Notes: a model not told the origin generated them from the sequence alone. A stretch of DNA of 64,000 nucleotides from Pseudomonadota bacterium (GCA_018241505.1 JAFEDS010000013.1:187417-251416); one strand, 5' to 3'; positions 10,325-19,238 are shown, counted from the first letter of the stretch. Numbers and translations: made by a program.

Positions 10325-11862
10325 TGTCCGCTGATCCGGCCGGGTGGCTCGAGCGAGTGCCGCCGGGGAGACCGTTCATGCGAACCCCCGACGGTCAGGA
10401 GTGGAGCTATGCGGACTTGCTCGATGAGTCGGGTCTGGTCGCTGTGGCCCTCCAGAGCTTGGGCGTTGTGCCCGCAGACCGGGTTGCCGTGCGGGTCGAG
10501 AAGTCTGCGCAGGCCGTGCTCCTGTACATTGCCTGCCTGCGCCTGGGTGCGGTATTCGTGCCCGTCAACACCGCTTACTCTGCCGCTGAAGTCGAATATT
10601 TCCTGACTGACTGCAAACCGCGAGTCGTAGTGGTTGATCCCTCCGACGTGCCGGCGCTCGAGCCGCGGGGGTTGGTTGAGCACACTGTCACAATGGGCGC
10701 TGACGGCCGCGGATCGCTGATGGACCTGGCCTGGCGCTGTGACCCTGACATTTCGCCGGGCGCGCGTCCCTTCGAGGCGCCCCGCGGCCTCCGCGCCGAC
10801 TCGCTGGCCGCGATCATCTACACCTCCGGCACCACAGGCCGCTCGAAAGGCGCCATGCTGACCCGGAAAAATCTCGGCTCCAATGCGGACACTCTCGCTG
10901 CATCCTGGCGCTTCAGTGGCGATGACGTACTTCTCCACGTGCTGCCCTTGTTTCACGTGCACGGCCTGTTCGCGGCGATCAACACTGTGTTGGCTTCCGG
11001 AAGCAGCATGATCCTGTTGCCCACGAAGTTCGATGCCGCCGATGCGGTCCGCCGCCTCACAGAGGCGACCGTGTTCATGGGCGTTCCGACTCACTACACG
11101 CGACTTCTGCAGGAAGGCGGTCTCAATCGAGACTCTACGGCCCGCATGCGCCTGTTCGTGTCAGGGTCCGCGCCGCTGCTCGCGGAGACTCACCAGGAGT
11201 TTTCGCGGCGTACCGGTCATCACATCCTCGAACGCTACGGGATGACCGAGACCCTGATGAATACCTCGAATCCTTACGATGGTGCGCGAGTGCCGGGTTC
11301 CGTCGGGCCGCCGCTACCCGGGATCGAGGTCCGGGTCATCGATCCGGAATCCGGCGCCGTCACCACGGTGCCTGACTCCATCGGAACTCTGGAGATAAAG
11401 GGGCCCAACGTGTTTGCCGGCTATTGGCAGGATCCAGACAAGACCGCGAAGGAGTTCAGCGCCGATGGCTGGTTCAGGACGGGCGACCTGGGCAAGATCG
11501 ACAGCCAAGGCTATGTACACATTGTCGGACGGGTGAAGGATCTCGTCATCAGCGGCGGTTACAACGTGTATCCGAAGGAAGTCGAGATCGAGTTGGATGC
11601 GGTGCCCGGAGTCCTGGAGAGCGCCGTGTTTGGCGTCCCTCATCCCGACTTCGGTGAGGGAGTGACGGCCGCTGTGGTGCTGCGCAAGGGTGCGCAGCTA
11701 AACGAGGCCGGAATTCTCGAAGCGGTGCGTTCGCGCCTCGCCCGTTACAAACTGCCCAAGCGCATCCTGCTCATGAGCGAGCTGCCCAGAAACACCATGG
11801 GCAAGGTCCAGAAGAACGTGCTGCGTGCGACGAATGACTCGTTGTACGCGCCTCGTAAATAG
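10324..11862 (+). CDS. matB: Malonyl-CoA synthetase-like acyl-CoA ligase (MatB type)
   Basis: 512 residues of the ANL adenylate-forming superfamily. The P-loop reads IIYTSGTTGRSKGAML (about residues 160-176). The A5 region YGMTETLMNTSNPYDG and following GSVGPPLPG are the form seen in MatB malonyl-CoA synthetases. The hinge and A8 region (GRVKDLVISGGYNVYPKEVE) and the C-terminal catalytic Lys region (NTMGKVQ) are intact. It would convert malonate, CoA and ATP to malonyl-CoA in the cytoplasm. The next gene is an MFS carrier, consistent with uptake plus activation of a dicarboxylate. Methylmalonate or another short diacid is possible. Confidence 0.85.
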   Translation: MSADPAGWLERVPPGRPFMRTPDGQEWSYADLLDESGLVAVALQSLGVVPADRVAVRVEKSAQAVLLYIACLRLGAVFVPVNTAYSAAEVEYFLTDCKPRVVVVDPSDVPALEPRGLVEHTVTMGADGRGSLMDLAWRCDPDISPGARPFEAPRGLRADSLAAIIYTSGTTGRSKGAMLTRKNLGSNADTLAASWRFSGDDVLLHVLPLFHVHGLFAAINTVLASGSSMILLPTKFDAADAVRRLTEATVFMGVPTHYTRLLQEGGLNRDSTARMRLFVSGSAPLLAETHQEFSRRTGHHILERYGMTETLMNTSNPYDGARVPGSVGPPLPGIEVRVIDPESGAVTTVPDSIGTLEIKGPNVFAGYWQDPDKTAKEFSADGWFRTGDLGKIDSQGYVHIVGRVKDLVISGGYNVYPKEVEIELDAVPGVLESAVFGVPHPDFGEGVTAAVVLRKGAQLNEAGILEAVRSRLARYKLPKRILLMSELPRNTMGKVQKNVLRATNDSLYAPRK

Positions 11863-11889
11863 TTGAAGGGCAGGAGGGGGCCCATTCCA

Positions 11890-13155
11890 ATGGGACAGGC
11901 GAGCGCCGTAGGCGTGCCGCTGACCGGTGCGCAGATTCGCGGTTTTTGGGCCGCGTGGGCGGGGTGGACGCTGGATGGCATGGACTCGTTCATTTTTGCG
12001 CTGGTACTGGCGCCAGCGCTCACTGAGTTGCTGCCGAAATCCGGAATGGACGGCTCGCCGTCTCACGTGGTGTTCGCAGGGTCGGTGTTGTTTGCCGTGT
12101 TCCTGGCGGGGTGGGGCACGTCGCTCATCTGGGGGCCCCTCGCCGATCGCTGGGGGCGCACCCGCACTCTCGCCGCCGCCGTTGCGTTTTATGCGGTGTT
12201 CACGGCTGCCGCGGCCCTGGCACAGAATGTCTGGCAGCTCGGCCTGTTCCGGTTTCTGGCCGGTGTCGGCATCGGCGGCGAATGGGCGCTGGCCGGCACC
12301 TACGTGGCGGAGGTCTGGCCGGAGTCGCGCCGCAAGATGGGCGCGGGGTATCTGCAAACCGGTTATTACGTTGGATTTTTTCTCGCCGCGGCGTTGAATT
12401 TCACGGTGGGTGCGGCATTTGGCTGGCGCGCCATGTTCCTGTGCGGCGGGGCGCCTGTGTTATTGGCGCTCTACACTTTGTCGAAAGTGAAGGAGTCGGA
12501 TCGCTGGGTCCGCGCGCAGGCCGCGGCCCGCGCGGGGATTTTCTCGCCTCAATATCGCCGCCGCACCCTGTTGAATGCAGGGCTCGTGACGGTCTCCATC
12601 ATCGGCCTGTGGGCGGGCGCGGTGTATGAACCTTCGGCCATTGTGACCCTCGCCAAAAAGGCGGGCCACAGCGCTGTTGAGGCGACCCGGTTGGCCTCGT
12701 TCGGTACCGGGCTGTTGTCCATTGGCACGGTTCTCGGCTGTCTGGCCGCGCCACCGCTGGCTGAGAGACTGGGCCGCCGCGGCGCGCTCGCGGTGTTTTT
12801 CCTGGGAATGGCCGTGTGTATCTGGCTCAGTTTCGGCTGGGCCTACTACGTGCCCGACGGTATGAATCTATTCATAGCCAGCCTGTTCTTCCTGGGCTTC
12901 TTCGGCGGCAATTTCGCCCTCTACAGCCTCTGGCTCCCCGAACAATATCCAACGACGATCCGCGCCACCGCGTTCGCTTTCGTCACTTCATTCGGCCGCT
13001 TCGTCGGCGCCGGGGTCAACTTCCTGATCGGAGCGGGCGTTCACAGCTACGGAAGTGTCGGAATGCCCGTGGCTGCGACGGCCATTGCCTTCGTGTTGGG
13101 AGTGTTTCTGCTGCCATTGTGTGTGGAGACGCGGGGCGAGCCGTTACCCGGCTAG
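11890..13155 (+). CDS. MFS transporter, sialate/aromatic-acid symporter-like
   Basis: About 421 residues from ATG at 11890, preceded by AGGAGG; an in-frame TTG at 11863 would add nine residues. Twelve hydrophobic segments are visible. The loop 2-3 signature (GPLADRWGRTRTL) and a GIGGEWALAGTYVAEVWPES segment are typical of the AAHS/SHS metabolite:H+ symporter group of the major facilitator superfamily. It follows the ligase gene by 27 bp, so it is probably the inner-membrane importer for the ligase's carboxylate substrate. The substrate is inferred from the neighbour only. Confidence 0.83.
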   Translation: MGQASAVGVPLTGAQIRGFWAAWAGWTLDGMDSFIFALVLAPALTELLPKSGMDGSPSHVVFAGSVLFAVFLAGWGTSLIWGPLADRWGRTRTLAAAVAFYAVFTAAAALAQNVWQLGLFRFLAGVGIGGEWALAGTYVAEVWPESRRKMGAGYLQTGYYVGFFLAAALNFTVGAAFGWRAMFLCGGAPVLLALYTLSKVKESDRWVRAQAAARAGIFSPQYRRRTLLNAGLVTVSIIGLWAGAVYEPSAIVTLAKKAGHSAVEATRLASFGTGLLSIGTVLGCLAAPPLAERLGRRGALAVFFLGMAVCIWLSFGWAYYVPDGMNLFIASLFFLGFFGGNFALYSLWLPEQYPTTIRATAFAFVTSFGRFVGAGVNFLIGAGVHSYGSVGMPVAATAIAFVLGVFLLPLCVETRGEPLPG

Positions 13156-13409
13156 TGCTGTTGTCCGAGCTCCTGCGCCAGCAACGGAATCTCCTGCTCA
13201 ATGCGCGCCAGCAGATGGGGCTGGTCGGGGCGAAAGTGGATGCTGCGCCGGTCCGTTTCGTCGTGGTAGACAGTTAACACCAGCCTGGGCCCGGTCGGCT
13301 CGACCTGCGACACATCCGCTTCCTCGAAGCTGACGCTCGCATGCACGCCGAGCTTGCGCGCAAGCGCGTGGGCATGTTCATCGAGGCGACGAATCGCCTT
13401 GTCGTCCAT
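13152..13409 (-). CDS. Small hypothetical protein
   Basis: 85 residues, minus strand, converging on and overlapping the last 4 bp of the MFS gene. It is soluble, with a helical N-terminus and a beta-rich middle (RLVLTVYHDETDRRSIHF), and shows no signal peptide or recognised motif. Its start is divergent from the BlaI-like repressor about 100 bp away, so it may share that control region. It is supported by a clean frame and sensible amino-acid composition, not by family recognition. Confidence 0.5.
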   Translation of the reverse strand: MDDKAIRRLDEHAHALARKLGVHASVSFEEADVSQVEPTGPRLVLTVYHDETDRRSIHFRPDQPHLLARIEQEIPLLAQELGQQH

Positions 13410-13475
13410 AAATGTCTCCTGGTCGAAGATCCCCTCTTTTGAATGTCCGGTGGGCTGGAAAGTTTCGCGCCCAAG

Positions 13476-13498
13476 TGTTACAAGCCGTCACATGTTAC
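13476..13498. promoter_or_regulatory. Possible operator upstream of BlaI-like repressor
   Basis: TGTTAC occurs twice, at 13476-13481 and 13493-13498, 17 bp apart. The inner ends form an imperfect TACA...TGTt dyad. BlaI/MecI/CopY repressors bind TACA/TGTA dyads in front of their own genes, so this is a plausible autoregulatory site. It is only a partial match. Confidence 0.3.
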
Positions 13499-13511
13499 GG
13501 GAAGTCACAGA

Positions 13512-13883
13512 ATGAAGCGTCCCTCGGCCCCTCTCGGCGACCTGGAGCACGAGCTGCTCACCCTCCTGTGGAAGCAGGGAGAGATGACGGCCCTGGCGCT
13601 CGGCGGCCAGGTGGCGCGGAAATTGAAGGATGCAACGATCCGAACCGTACTGCGGCGGCTCGAGCAGAAAGGCTATGTAACCCACACCGTTCGCAGCGGC
13701 ACATTCGTGTATCGCGCCACCGAGTCGGCTGAGTCCGCGGCCGCCAAAGCCGTCAAAGGCATTGTCGACCGGTTCTGCGGCGGCTCCATGGAGCGGGTGC
13801 TGGCCGGACTGGTGGACGCGGCCCTGCTCGATCCCAATCAGCTTGCGGCGCTGGCCGGTAAGCTCGAGCGCAAACCGAAATAA
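13512..13883 (+). CDS. BlaI/MecI/CopY-family transcriptional repressor
   Basis: About 123 residues from ATG at 13512, preceded by a weak GGGAAG; an ATG at 13443 in the same frame adds 23 unlikely residues. The N-terminal half is a winged helix: LGDLEHELLTLLWKQGEMTA, then ATIRTVLRRLEQKGYVTH, the standard recognition helix and wing of the family. The C-terminal half would dimerise. There is no BlaR1/MecR1-like protease partner in the window. It sits 5 bp before the adaptor gene of an export operon, so it probably represses that operon in response to an unknown cue. Confidence 0.85.
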   Translation: MKRPSAPLGDLEHELLTLLWKQGEMTALALGGQVARKLKDATIRTVLRRLEQKGYVTHTVRSGTFVYRATESAESAAAKAVKGIVDRFCGGSMERVLAGLVDAALLDPNQLAALAGKLERKPK

Positions 13884-13888
13884 CCCGC

Positions 13889-15166
13889 ATGGCAGTTTCG
13901 GCCTCAGGGATGGATCGCAAGGTTGCGCCGAGCCGCTGGTCCTCAGGCGCGAAGGTGGCCGGCGCCGTCGCAGCAGCCGTCTGCATCCTGCTGGCAGCCA
14001 TCGAAATCTTTGTGAGCTCCGGTGTGCAGACGTTGCGGATGCCGGCTGCGCAGGTCTCTTTCGCCACGGTGGAGCAGGGCATTTTCCATGACCTCATACC
14101 GCTGCGAGCCAGCGTGGTGCCGCGTGAGACACTTTACGTTGACGCCGTCGATGGGGGTCGTGTCGACCGCGTGTTGGTCGAAGCGGGTGATATGGTCCAA
14201 CAGGGCCAACCGATCATCGAGCTCAGTAATACCAACCTGGCGTTGTCGGTGATCCAGCAGGAGTCGCAGCTCAACCAGGCGATCTCACAACTGCAGCAGA
14301 ACGAGATCGCCCTGGAGCAGAACAAGTTGTCCAATGAGCGGGCCCTGGCGGAAGTTGAATACGGTCTCGTGCGCCTGAAGCGCTCAGGGGCACGCCGCGA
14401 CAACCTGGTGTCGCGAGGGCTCGAGTCGGCGGAGCAGCGCGATGTCATTGCCGACGAGTTGGCCTACTACCAGCACCTGATGCCCATTCAGACCGACAGC
14501 AACCAGCGGCAGGCCAGCCTGCGCGAGCGGTTGCTGCCCGATATCCACCGGCAGCTCGCCATTCTGCGCGGCAATCTCGATGTTGTTCACCGCACCCTCG
14601 ATGGTTTGATTGTCCGGGCGCCGGTCAGCGGCCGTGTGACCGCTATCGATCTCAAGGTCGGTGAGCACAAGGATGCGGGCCAGCGGCTCGCGGAAGTCAC
14701 ACCCCCCAATGGCATGAAACTGTCGGCTGACATCGATGAGTTCTACCTGGCGCGCGTGCGCCTGGGGCAGCAAGCCAACATCGACCTGCATGGCAAACCG
14801 GTGAAGGTCACCGTGAAACGCATCTACCCGCAGGTACATGACGGGCGATTCCGGGTGGATTTTGCTTTCGGCGAATCGACACCGGCGGATCTCGTCGCCG
14901 GCGAGACCGCGCAGGGGCGCTTGCAACTGGGCGATGACAGTCCGGCGCGTATCGTGCCGGCGGGACCCTTCCTGGAGCGCACCGGGGGCGATTGGATTTT
15001 CGTGGTGGCGGCCGACGGCAAGTCCGCTGAGCGCCGCCAGATCAAGGTGGGCCGCCGTACCGTCGAGCAGCTCGAGATCACGAGCGGGCTTGCGGTGGGC
15101 GAGCGCGTCATGATTTCCGACTACGCGGCACTGGATAAGGCCGGCCGGGTAGTTCTGACACACTGA
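13889..15166 (+). CDS. HlyD/MacA-family periplasmic adaptor subunit
   Basis: 425 residues. A single N-terminal membrane segment (~25-45, GAVAAAVCILLAAIEIFV) anchors the protein. It is followed by a split biotinyl-lipoyl-like domain (DAVDGGRVDRVLVEAGDMVQ and a second half near GLIVRAPVSGRVTAIDL), a long alpha-hairpin between them (~110-215), and beta-barrel and membrane-proximal domains. Such adaptors connect an inner-membrane MacB-type ABC exporter to an outer-membrane channel. The ATPase and permease follow directly. No TolC-like gene is present here, so the channel would be encoded elsewhere. Confidence 0.88.
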   Translation: MAVSASGMDRKVAPSRWSSGAKVAGAVAAAVCILLAAIEIFVSSGVQTLRMPAAQVSFATVEQGIFHDLIPLRASVVPRETLYVDAVDGGRVDRVLVEAGDMVQQGQPIIELSNTNLALSVIQQESQLNQAISQLQQNEIALEQNKLSNERALAEVEYGLVRLKRSGARRDNLVSRGLESAEQRDVIADELAYYQHLMPIQTDSNQRQASLRERLLPDIHRQLAILRGNLDVVHRTLDGLIVRAPVSGRVTAIDLKVGEHKDAGQRLAEVTPPNGMKLSADIDEFYLARVRLGQQANIDLHGKPVKVTVKRIYPQVHDGRFRVDFAFGESTPADLVAGETAQGRLQLGDDSPARIVPAGPFLERTGGDWIFVVAADGKSAERRQIKVGRRTVEQLEITSGLAVGERVMISDYAALDKAGRVVLTH

Positions 15167-15176
15167 GGACGGATCG

Positions 15177-15851
15177 ATGTTGAAGCTCGAACACGTTTCC
15201 AAGGTCTATCGTGCGCAGGATGTGCAAACCGCCGCGCTCGATGACCTGTCTCTCGAAGTGGCGCCCGGCGAGTTCCTCGCTGTCATGGGCCCGTCAGGCT
15301 GTGGCAAGTCGACACTGCTCAACATCCTGGGTCTCATCGACTCGCCGACGACCGGCGAATATTGGTTCATGGGCGAAGACATTGCCCGGCTCGGCGAAGC
15401 AGATCTCACCCTGCGCCGGCGCGCGGGCGTGGGCTTCGTATTCCAGAATTTCAACCTCATCGACGACCTCAATGTCGCCGAGAACGTGGAGGTGGGTTTG
15501 ATCTACCGCCGGGTGCCTGCCGGGGAGCGCCGCCGCCGTGTTGCCGCGGCGCTGGAGCGGGTGGACCTGTCTCACCGCGCCAAACACCTGCCCAAACAGT
15601 TGTCGGGTGGCCAGCAACAGCGTGTTGCTGTCGCCCGCGCATTGGTATCTGATCCGAAGGTCATCCTTGCCGATGAGCCTACCGGCAATCTCGATACCGC
15701 CAACGGCGATGCGGTCATGCAGATGTTGTCTGGTGTTGCCCGAAGTGGCACGACCATCATCATGGTCACCCATTCGGAGGCGCACGCAAACCGTGCCGAT
15801 CGCGTCGTGCACATGCTCGATGGGCGCTTCGTCGACTCCACCGAGGTGTAG
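15177..15851 (+). CDS. ABC exporter ATPase (MacB/LolD-like)
   Basis: 225 residues, a stand-alone ABC ATPase. Visible motifs are Walker A (GPSGCGKSTLL), Q-loop (FVFQNFNLIDDLNV), signature (LSGGQQQRVAVARAL), Walker B (VILADEPTGNLD) and the switch His in MVTHSEAHA. Sequence style and size match the MacB/LolD/FtsE subfamily, which powers FtsX-like permeases and not ordinary importers. It lies 10 bp after the adaptor gene and 6 bp before the permease gene, so the three form one operon. Confidence 0.92.
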   Translation: MLKLEHVSKVYRAQDVQTAALDDLSLEVAPGEFLAVMGPSGCGKSTLLNILGLIDSPTTGEYWFMGEDIARLGEADLTLRRRAGVGFVFQNFNLIDDLNVAENVEVGLIYRRVPAGERRRRVAAALERVDLSHRAKHLPKQLSGGQQQRVAVARALVSDPKVILADEPTGNLDTANGDAVMQMLSGVARSGTTIIMVTHSEAHANRADRVVHMLDGRFVDSTEV

Positions 15852-15857
15852 CCCGAC

Positions 15858-18311
15858 ATGCTGCAAAACTATCTGGCCGCCGCTCTGCGCAACCTGTTGC
15901 GCAACGGCGTGTACGCCATCATCAACATCCTGGGCCTGGCACTAGGCTTCGCAGCGGTGATCCTGATTGCGCTGTTTGTGCGCGATGAGTACAGCTTCGA
16001 CCGGTTCATTCCCGCTCACGAGCGGATTTTCAATGTCACCGCGGTCATCTATCCGCCCGGCGAGGGGCCGCTGCGCCTCGCTGTGACAGCCTCCAACATC
16101 GCCGCGGCCATGAAGTTGGATTTCCCCGAAGTCGAAGCCGCCACCCGTCTCGGCGGCAGCGATGCTTCGCTTCGGCACGGCGACATTGAGAGTGTCGGCT
16201 CCGTTTACTGGGCCGATCCCAACTTTTTTGACGTGTTTCAGTTGCCCACCTATGCAGGCAATCTCCACGATGCACTGAGAAAGCCCGATGGCCTGGTGCT
16301 CACTCGAACGGCGGCACGCAGGCTGTTCGGCCGAGACGATGTCATGGGCGAGCCGGTCGAGGTCGATCGGAAGTTCACTTTGCATGTGACCGCGGTCCTC
16401 GAGGATCTGCCCGCCAATACACACCTGGCGGCGGAGATCTTCGCGCCGGGAATTGCCAGCAATTCGCCGCTGACACAGGCCGATCGGCAGCACCGGGACC
16501 CTGACTCGCTGAATCCTGAAAACACCTTCACCTACCTCGAGCTCAAACCCGGTGCGCGGGTGGAGCGGCTCACGGCCGCCCTGCACGAATTCGCCCTGCG
16601 CCACGTGCCGGGTGCGTTTGCCGGCAAACGCCTTGCCGAGATCTATCAATTCAACCTGATTCCGTTGACGCAGATTCACCTGCAGCCGGGCAGCGTTGCC
16701 GACATGAAAACCCATGGTGATGTCCGTACACTCGAGACGCTCATCGGGATCGCGATCCTGACCCTGTTCATAGCAGCCAGCAATTTCGTCAGCATGATGA
16801 CCGCGCGCGCTGCCGGCCGGGCGCTGGAGGTGGGTGTTCGCAAGGCATCAGGGGCAACGCGCCGGCAGATTATTGTGCAGTTTCTGGGGGAGTGCCTGTG
16901 TTACGGAGCGCTTGCGCTCGTTCTCGCGATGCTCGCCGTGGAGTTGATTCTGCCTGCGCTCAACGAGTTCCTGCAGCGTGAAATCAGGTTTGACTATGTG
17001 CGGCAGCCGCTCTTGGGCGCCGCGCTGTTCGCCACCTGGCTTTTGACCGGCCTGGCGGCAGGGGCCTACGCCGCGTTTGTTCTGTCAATGTTCCGGCCCG
17101 GCGCCGTGTTGAAGGGCATTGTGTTTCTACCCGGCGGCTCGGGGCGCCTGCGGCAGGCACTGGTGATCTTTCAGTTTGGCACACTCATTGCGTTGATTGT
17201 GTCGACCCTGACGATCCAACATCAGACCGAATACGCGATGCGGGATCGCCTGCGGCTGCCAACCGACCAGATTTTCCTGACTGAGGGCGGATGTCCTGCT
17301 GCATTCCGCGATGGCGCCGTCCGCATTCCCGGCGTTCTGGCCGCTAGCTGTTCTTCCGGCTCGGCACTGGCCTACGATCGATTCAGTGTCACCTTCGAAG
17401 CGCCGAACGGCGGTTCGGTGGCTGTGCGCGGTGCCGGGGTCGGTTATGGTTTTTTTGAGCTGTTCGGAGTGAGACCCCTGGCCGGACGGCTGTTTGCAGC
17501 GGATCGGGGCGAAGATGATCTGCTGCGCGCGGATCCGGGTTCAACGTTGAATCCTGCGTTTCTGATCAACGAGTCAGCGGCGCGGGCTCTCGGCTACGCC
17601 AACCCCCAGTCGGCCGTCCATCAGTACCGCCTCTGGACCCGGATACTGGGCGGTTTTGCCAACCCGACAATGTCGCAGGCGCAAAGTTCGCAGATTATCG
17701 GGGTCATTCCCGATTTCTCGGTCGGATCGGTTCGCGACGTGATCGAGCCCACCGTGTACTTCATTGACCCGTCCAATGACTATTTCACTGTAATGAAGCT
17801 CGACGGCCGCTCGATTCCCGAAACCATGCAAGCAGTCAAAGCGCTTTGGGCACGGACGCAGGACAAACCCCTCGGCGGCTTGTTCTTGAGTGAGCGCGTC
17901 AATCAGTTATATGCGGACATCGAACGCCAATCGAAACTGTTTTCCGCGTTTTCGGCGGTCGCCGTCGTCAGCGCCGCACTAGGCCTCCTGGGCCTGGCTG
18001 TATTTACGGCCGAGCGCCGCACGCGCGAAATCGGCCTGCGCAAAGTCATGGGCGCCAGCCGTTGGGACATACTGCGGTTCCTCGGCTGGCAGTTCGCGCG
18101 GCCGGTGTTGTGGGCAAACGTGATTGCGTGGCCTCTCGCGTACGTGGGTATGCATCGCTGGCTCGAAGGATTCGCTTATCATGTTGACCTGGATCCGCTG
18201 GTGTTCGTGGGAGCGAGTATTCTGGCGCTGCTCATTGCGTTGGCGACGGTATCAGGGCATGCACTGATGGTCGCGCGGACGCGGCCTGTTGAGGCACTGA
18301 GGTATGAATGA
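15858..18311 (+). CDS. FtsX/MacB-like ABC transporter permease (two FtsX modules)
   Basis: 817 residues. The N-terminal helix (about 20-42) is followed by a large MacB-type periplasmic core domain and three membrane helices. A second helix plus periplasmic domain and three more helices end near residue 810. The C-terminal FtsX signature TREIGLRKVMGAS is clear, and an equivalent VGVRKASGAT appears after the first domain. This duplicated form is common among putative antimicrobial-peptide or lipoprotein exporters. The stop overlaps the next gene by ATGA. The exported substrate is unknown. Confidence 0.88.
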   Translation: MLQNYLAAALRNLLRNGVYAIINILGLALGFAAVILIALFVRDEYSFDRFIPAHERIFNVTAVIYPPGEGPLRLAVTASNIAAAMKLDFPEVEAATRLGGSDASLRHGDIESVGSVYWADPNFFDVFQLPTYAGNLHDALRKPDGLVLTRTAARRLFGRDDVMGEPVEVDRKFTLHVTAVLEDLPANTHLAAEIFAPGIASNSPLTQADRQHRDPDSLNPENTFTYLELKPGARVERLTAALHEFALRHVPGAFAGKRLAEIYQFNLIPLTQIHLQPGSVADMKTHGDVRTLETLIGIAILTLFIAASNFVSMMTARAAGRALEVGVRKASGATRRQIIVQFLGECLCYGALALVLAMLAVELILPALNEFLQREIRFDYVRQPLLGAALFATWLLTGLAAGAYAAFVLSMFRPGAVLKGIVFLPGGSGRLRQALVIFQFGTLIALIVSTLTIQHQTEYAMRDRLRLPTDQIFLTEGGCPAAFRDGAVRIPGVLAASCSSGSALAYDRFSVTFEAPNGGSVAVRGAGVGYGFFELFGVRPLAGRLFAADRGEDDLLRADPGSTLNPAFLINESAARALGYANPQSAVHQYRLWTRILGGFANPTMSQAQSSQIIGVIPDFSVGSVRDVIEPTVYFIDPSNDYFTVMKLDGRSIPETMQAVKALWARTQDKPLGGLFLSERVNQLYADIERQSKLFSAFSAVAVVSAALGLLGLAVFTAERRTREIGLRKVMGASRWDILRFLGWQFARPVLWANVIAWPLAYVGMHRWLEGFAYHVDLDPLVFVGASILALLIALATVSGHALMVARTRPVEALRYE

Positions 18312-18952
18312 AGGGCAGGGACCCGGCGGTTGATGAGACCGGCGTCGATGGCCCCGCTGTCGATGGCACGGCGGCTCATGGCACGGTGGTTGAGGGCACG
18401 GCTGTCGATGGCACGGCCGTCCATCGTCCGTTTGTGATTCGTCTCGCGGCGCTGACGGACGCGGATCGCATCGTGACTGTCCTCCGGCGCTCAATCACCG
18501 AATTGTGCGTGGCAGATCACCATAACGACCCCGGCGTCCTGGGCGCGTGGCTCGAGAACAAGACTGTCGCTAATGTTCGGGCCTGGATTGAATCGCCTCG
18601 CACCTACATGGTCGTTGCCGACCGTGGCACCAACACACCTGACACGGACCCAATGAGCACCAAAAGCGTCGATGCTCCGGACCCCGTGCGCGCCGCTGCC
18701 GTCTGCGGTGTGGCATCAATGAGTACCACTGGCGCCATTCTCCTGTGTTACTTACTCCCCGAGGTGCAGTTCACGGGAGTAGGTCGCGCGCTTCTCAATG
18801 CCCTCGAAACCGAGGCGCGCCGTCGCGGCTTGCGTGAGGTGTCGCTGGAGAGCACTGTCTCCGCTCGCGGCTTCTATTCCCGGTATGGATATCGCCCCAG
18901 CAGCAACGATCCCGCGAACTCGTCCTTGCTGTTCAAGGTGCTGACGCCCTGA
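18308..18952 (+). CDS. GNAT-family N-acetyltransferase with N-terminal pentapeptide repeat tail
   Basis: 214 residues, ATG overlapping the stop of the permease. From about residue 42 it is a GNAT domain: FVIRLAALTDADRIVTVLRR, acetyl-CoA loop VQFTGVGRALLNALETEARR (Q/R-x-x-G-x-G/A form), and C-terminal EVSLESTVSARGFYSRYGYR. The first ~40 residues are a low-complexity run of five-residue units (AVDGT-like) that no GNAT needs. Translation coupling to the transporter suggests co-expression, but the acetylation substrate is unknown. The true start could lie after the repeat. Confidence 0.78.
   Translation: MKGRDPAVDETGVDGPAVDGTAAHGTVVEGTAVDGTAVHRPFVIRLAALTDADRIVTVLRRSITELCVADHHNDPGVLGAWLENKTVANVRAWIESPRTYMVVADRGTNTPDTDPMSTKSVDAPDPVRAAAVCGVASMSTTGAILLCYLLPEVQFTGVGRALLNALETEARRRGLREVSLESTVSARGFYSRYGYRPSSNDPANSSLLFKVLTP
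18341..18430 (+). repeat. 15-bp tandem repeat at the 5' end of the GNAT gene
   Basis: Six consecutive 15-bp units encode GVDGP, AVDGT, AAHGT, VVEGT, AVDGT and AVHRP. Consensus is GCTGTCGATGGCACG with one to several substitutions per copy. The period is a multiple of three, so copy-number change would keep frame. Confidence 0.75.
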
Positions 18953-19027
18953 AGCGCATCCGAGATGCGACGCTATCCGCTCAATCAGCCTATGGGTGAC
19001 CGCCCAATCCCGCCCGCATTGAGCACA

Positions 19028-19056
19028 TGGACCCCAGCCCCCAATGTGTGTAATCT
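19028..19056 (+). promoter_or_regulatory. Possible tRNA-Glu promoter
   Basis: A TGGACC hexamer at 19028-19033 and TAATCT at 19051-19056 are 17 bp apart. They are followed by a very GC-rich stretch (GCGCGCCC), as expected for the discriminator of stringently controlled stable-RNA promoters. The predicted start would be about 35 nt before the tRNA. Neither hexamer is a perfect match. Confidence 0.4.
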
Positions 19057-19098
19057 GCGCGCCCTGCCGGGTAGGCCACCGGCATGCCGAAACAGTGC

Positions 19099-19174
19099 GT
19101 CCCCATCGTCTAGAGGCCTAGGACATCGCCCTTTCACGGCGGTAACAGGGGTTCGAATCCCCTTGGGGACGCCA
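19099..19174 (+). tRNA. tRNA-Glu (anticodon TTC), CCA encoded
   Basis: A complete cloverleaf of 76 nt. The acceptor stem GTCCCCA pairs with TGGGGAC, the D-arm carries TCTAGAGGCCTAGGA, the anticodon loop is CTTTCAC with anticodon TTC, and the T-arm is AGGGGTTCGAATCCCCT. G is the discriminator base and CCA is encoded. It is nearly identical to the enterobacterial tRNA-Glu. It is a single gene, not part of an rRNA operon in this window. Confidence 0.97.
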
Positions 19175-19238
19175 TTTAAATCAAGAACTTACGACCCGCA
19201 CGAGTCGGCGTAAGTGCATTGAATTGCCGCGGCGTGCT

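Noticed and set aside
19099-19215. Integration site or terminator at tRNA-Glu
   Set aside because: No integrase, no second copy of the tRNA end, and the ACTTACG/CGTAAGT dyad after it has a 15-base loop and no T-run.
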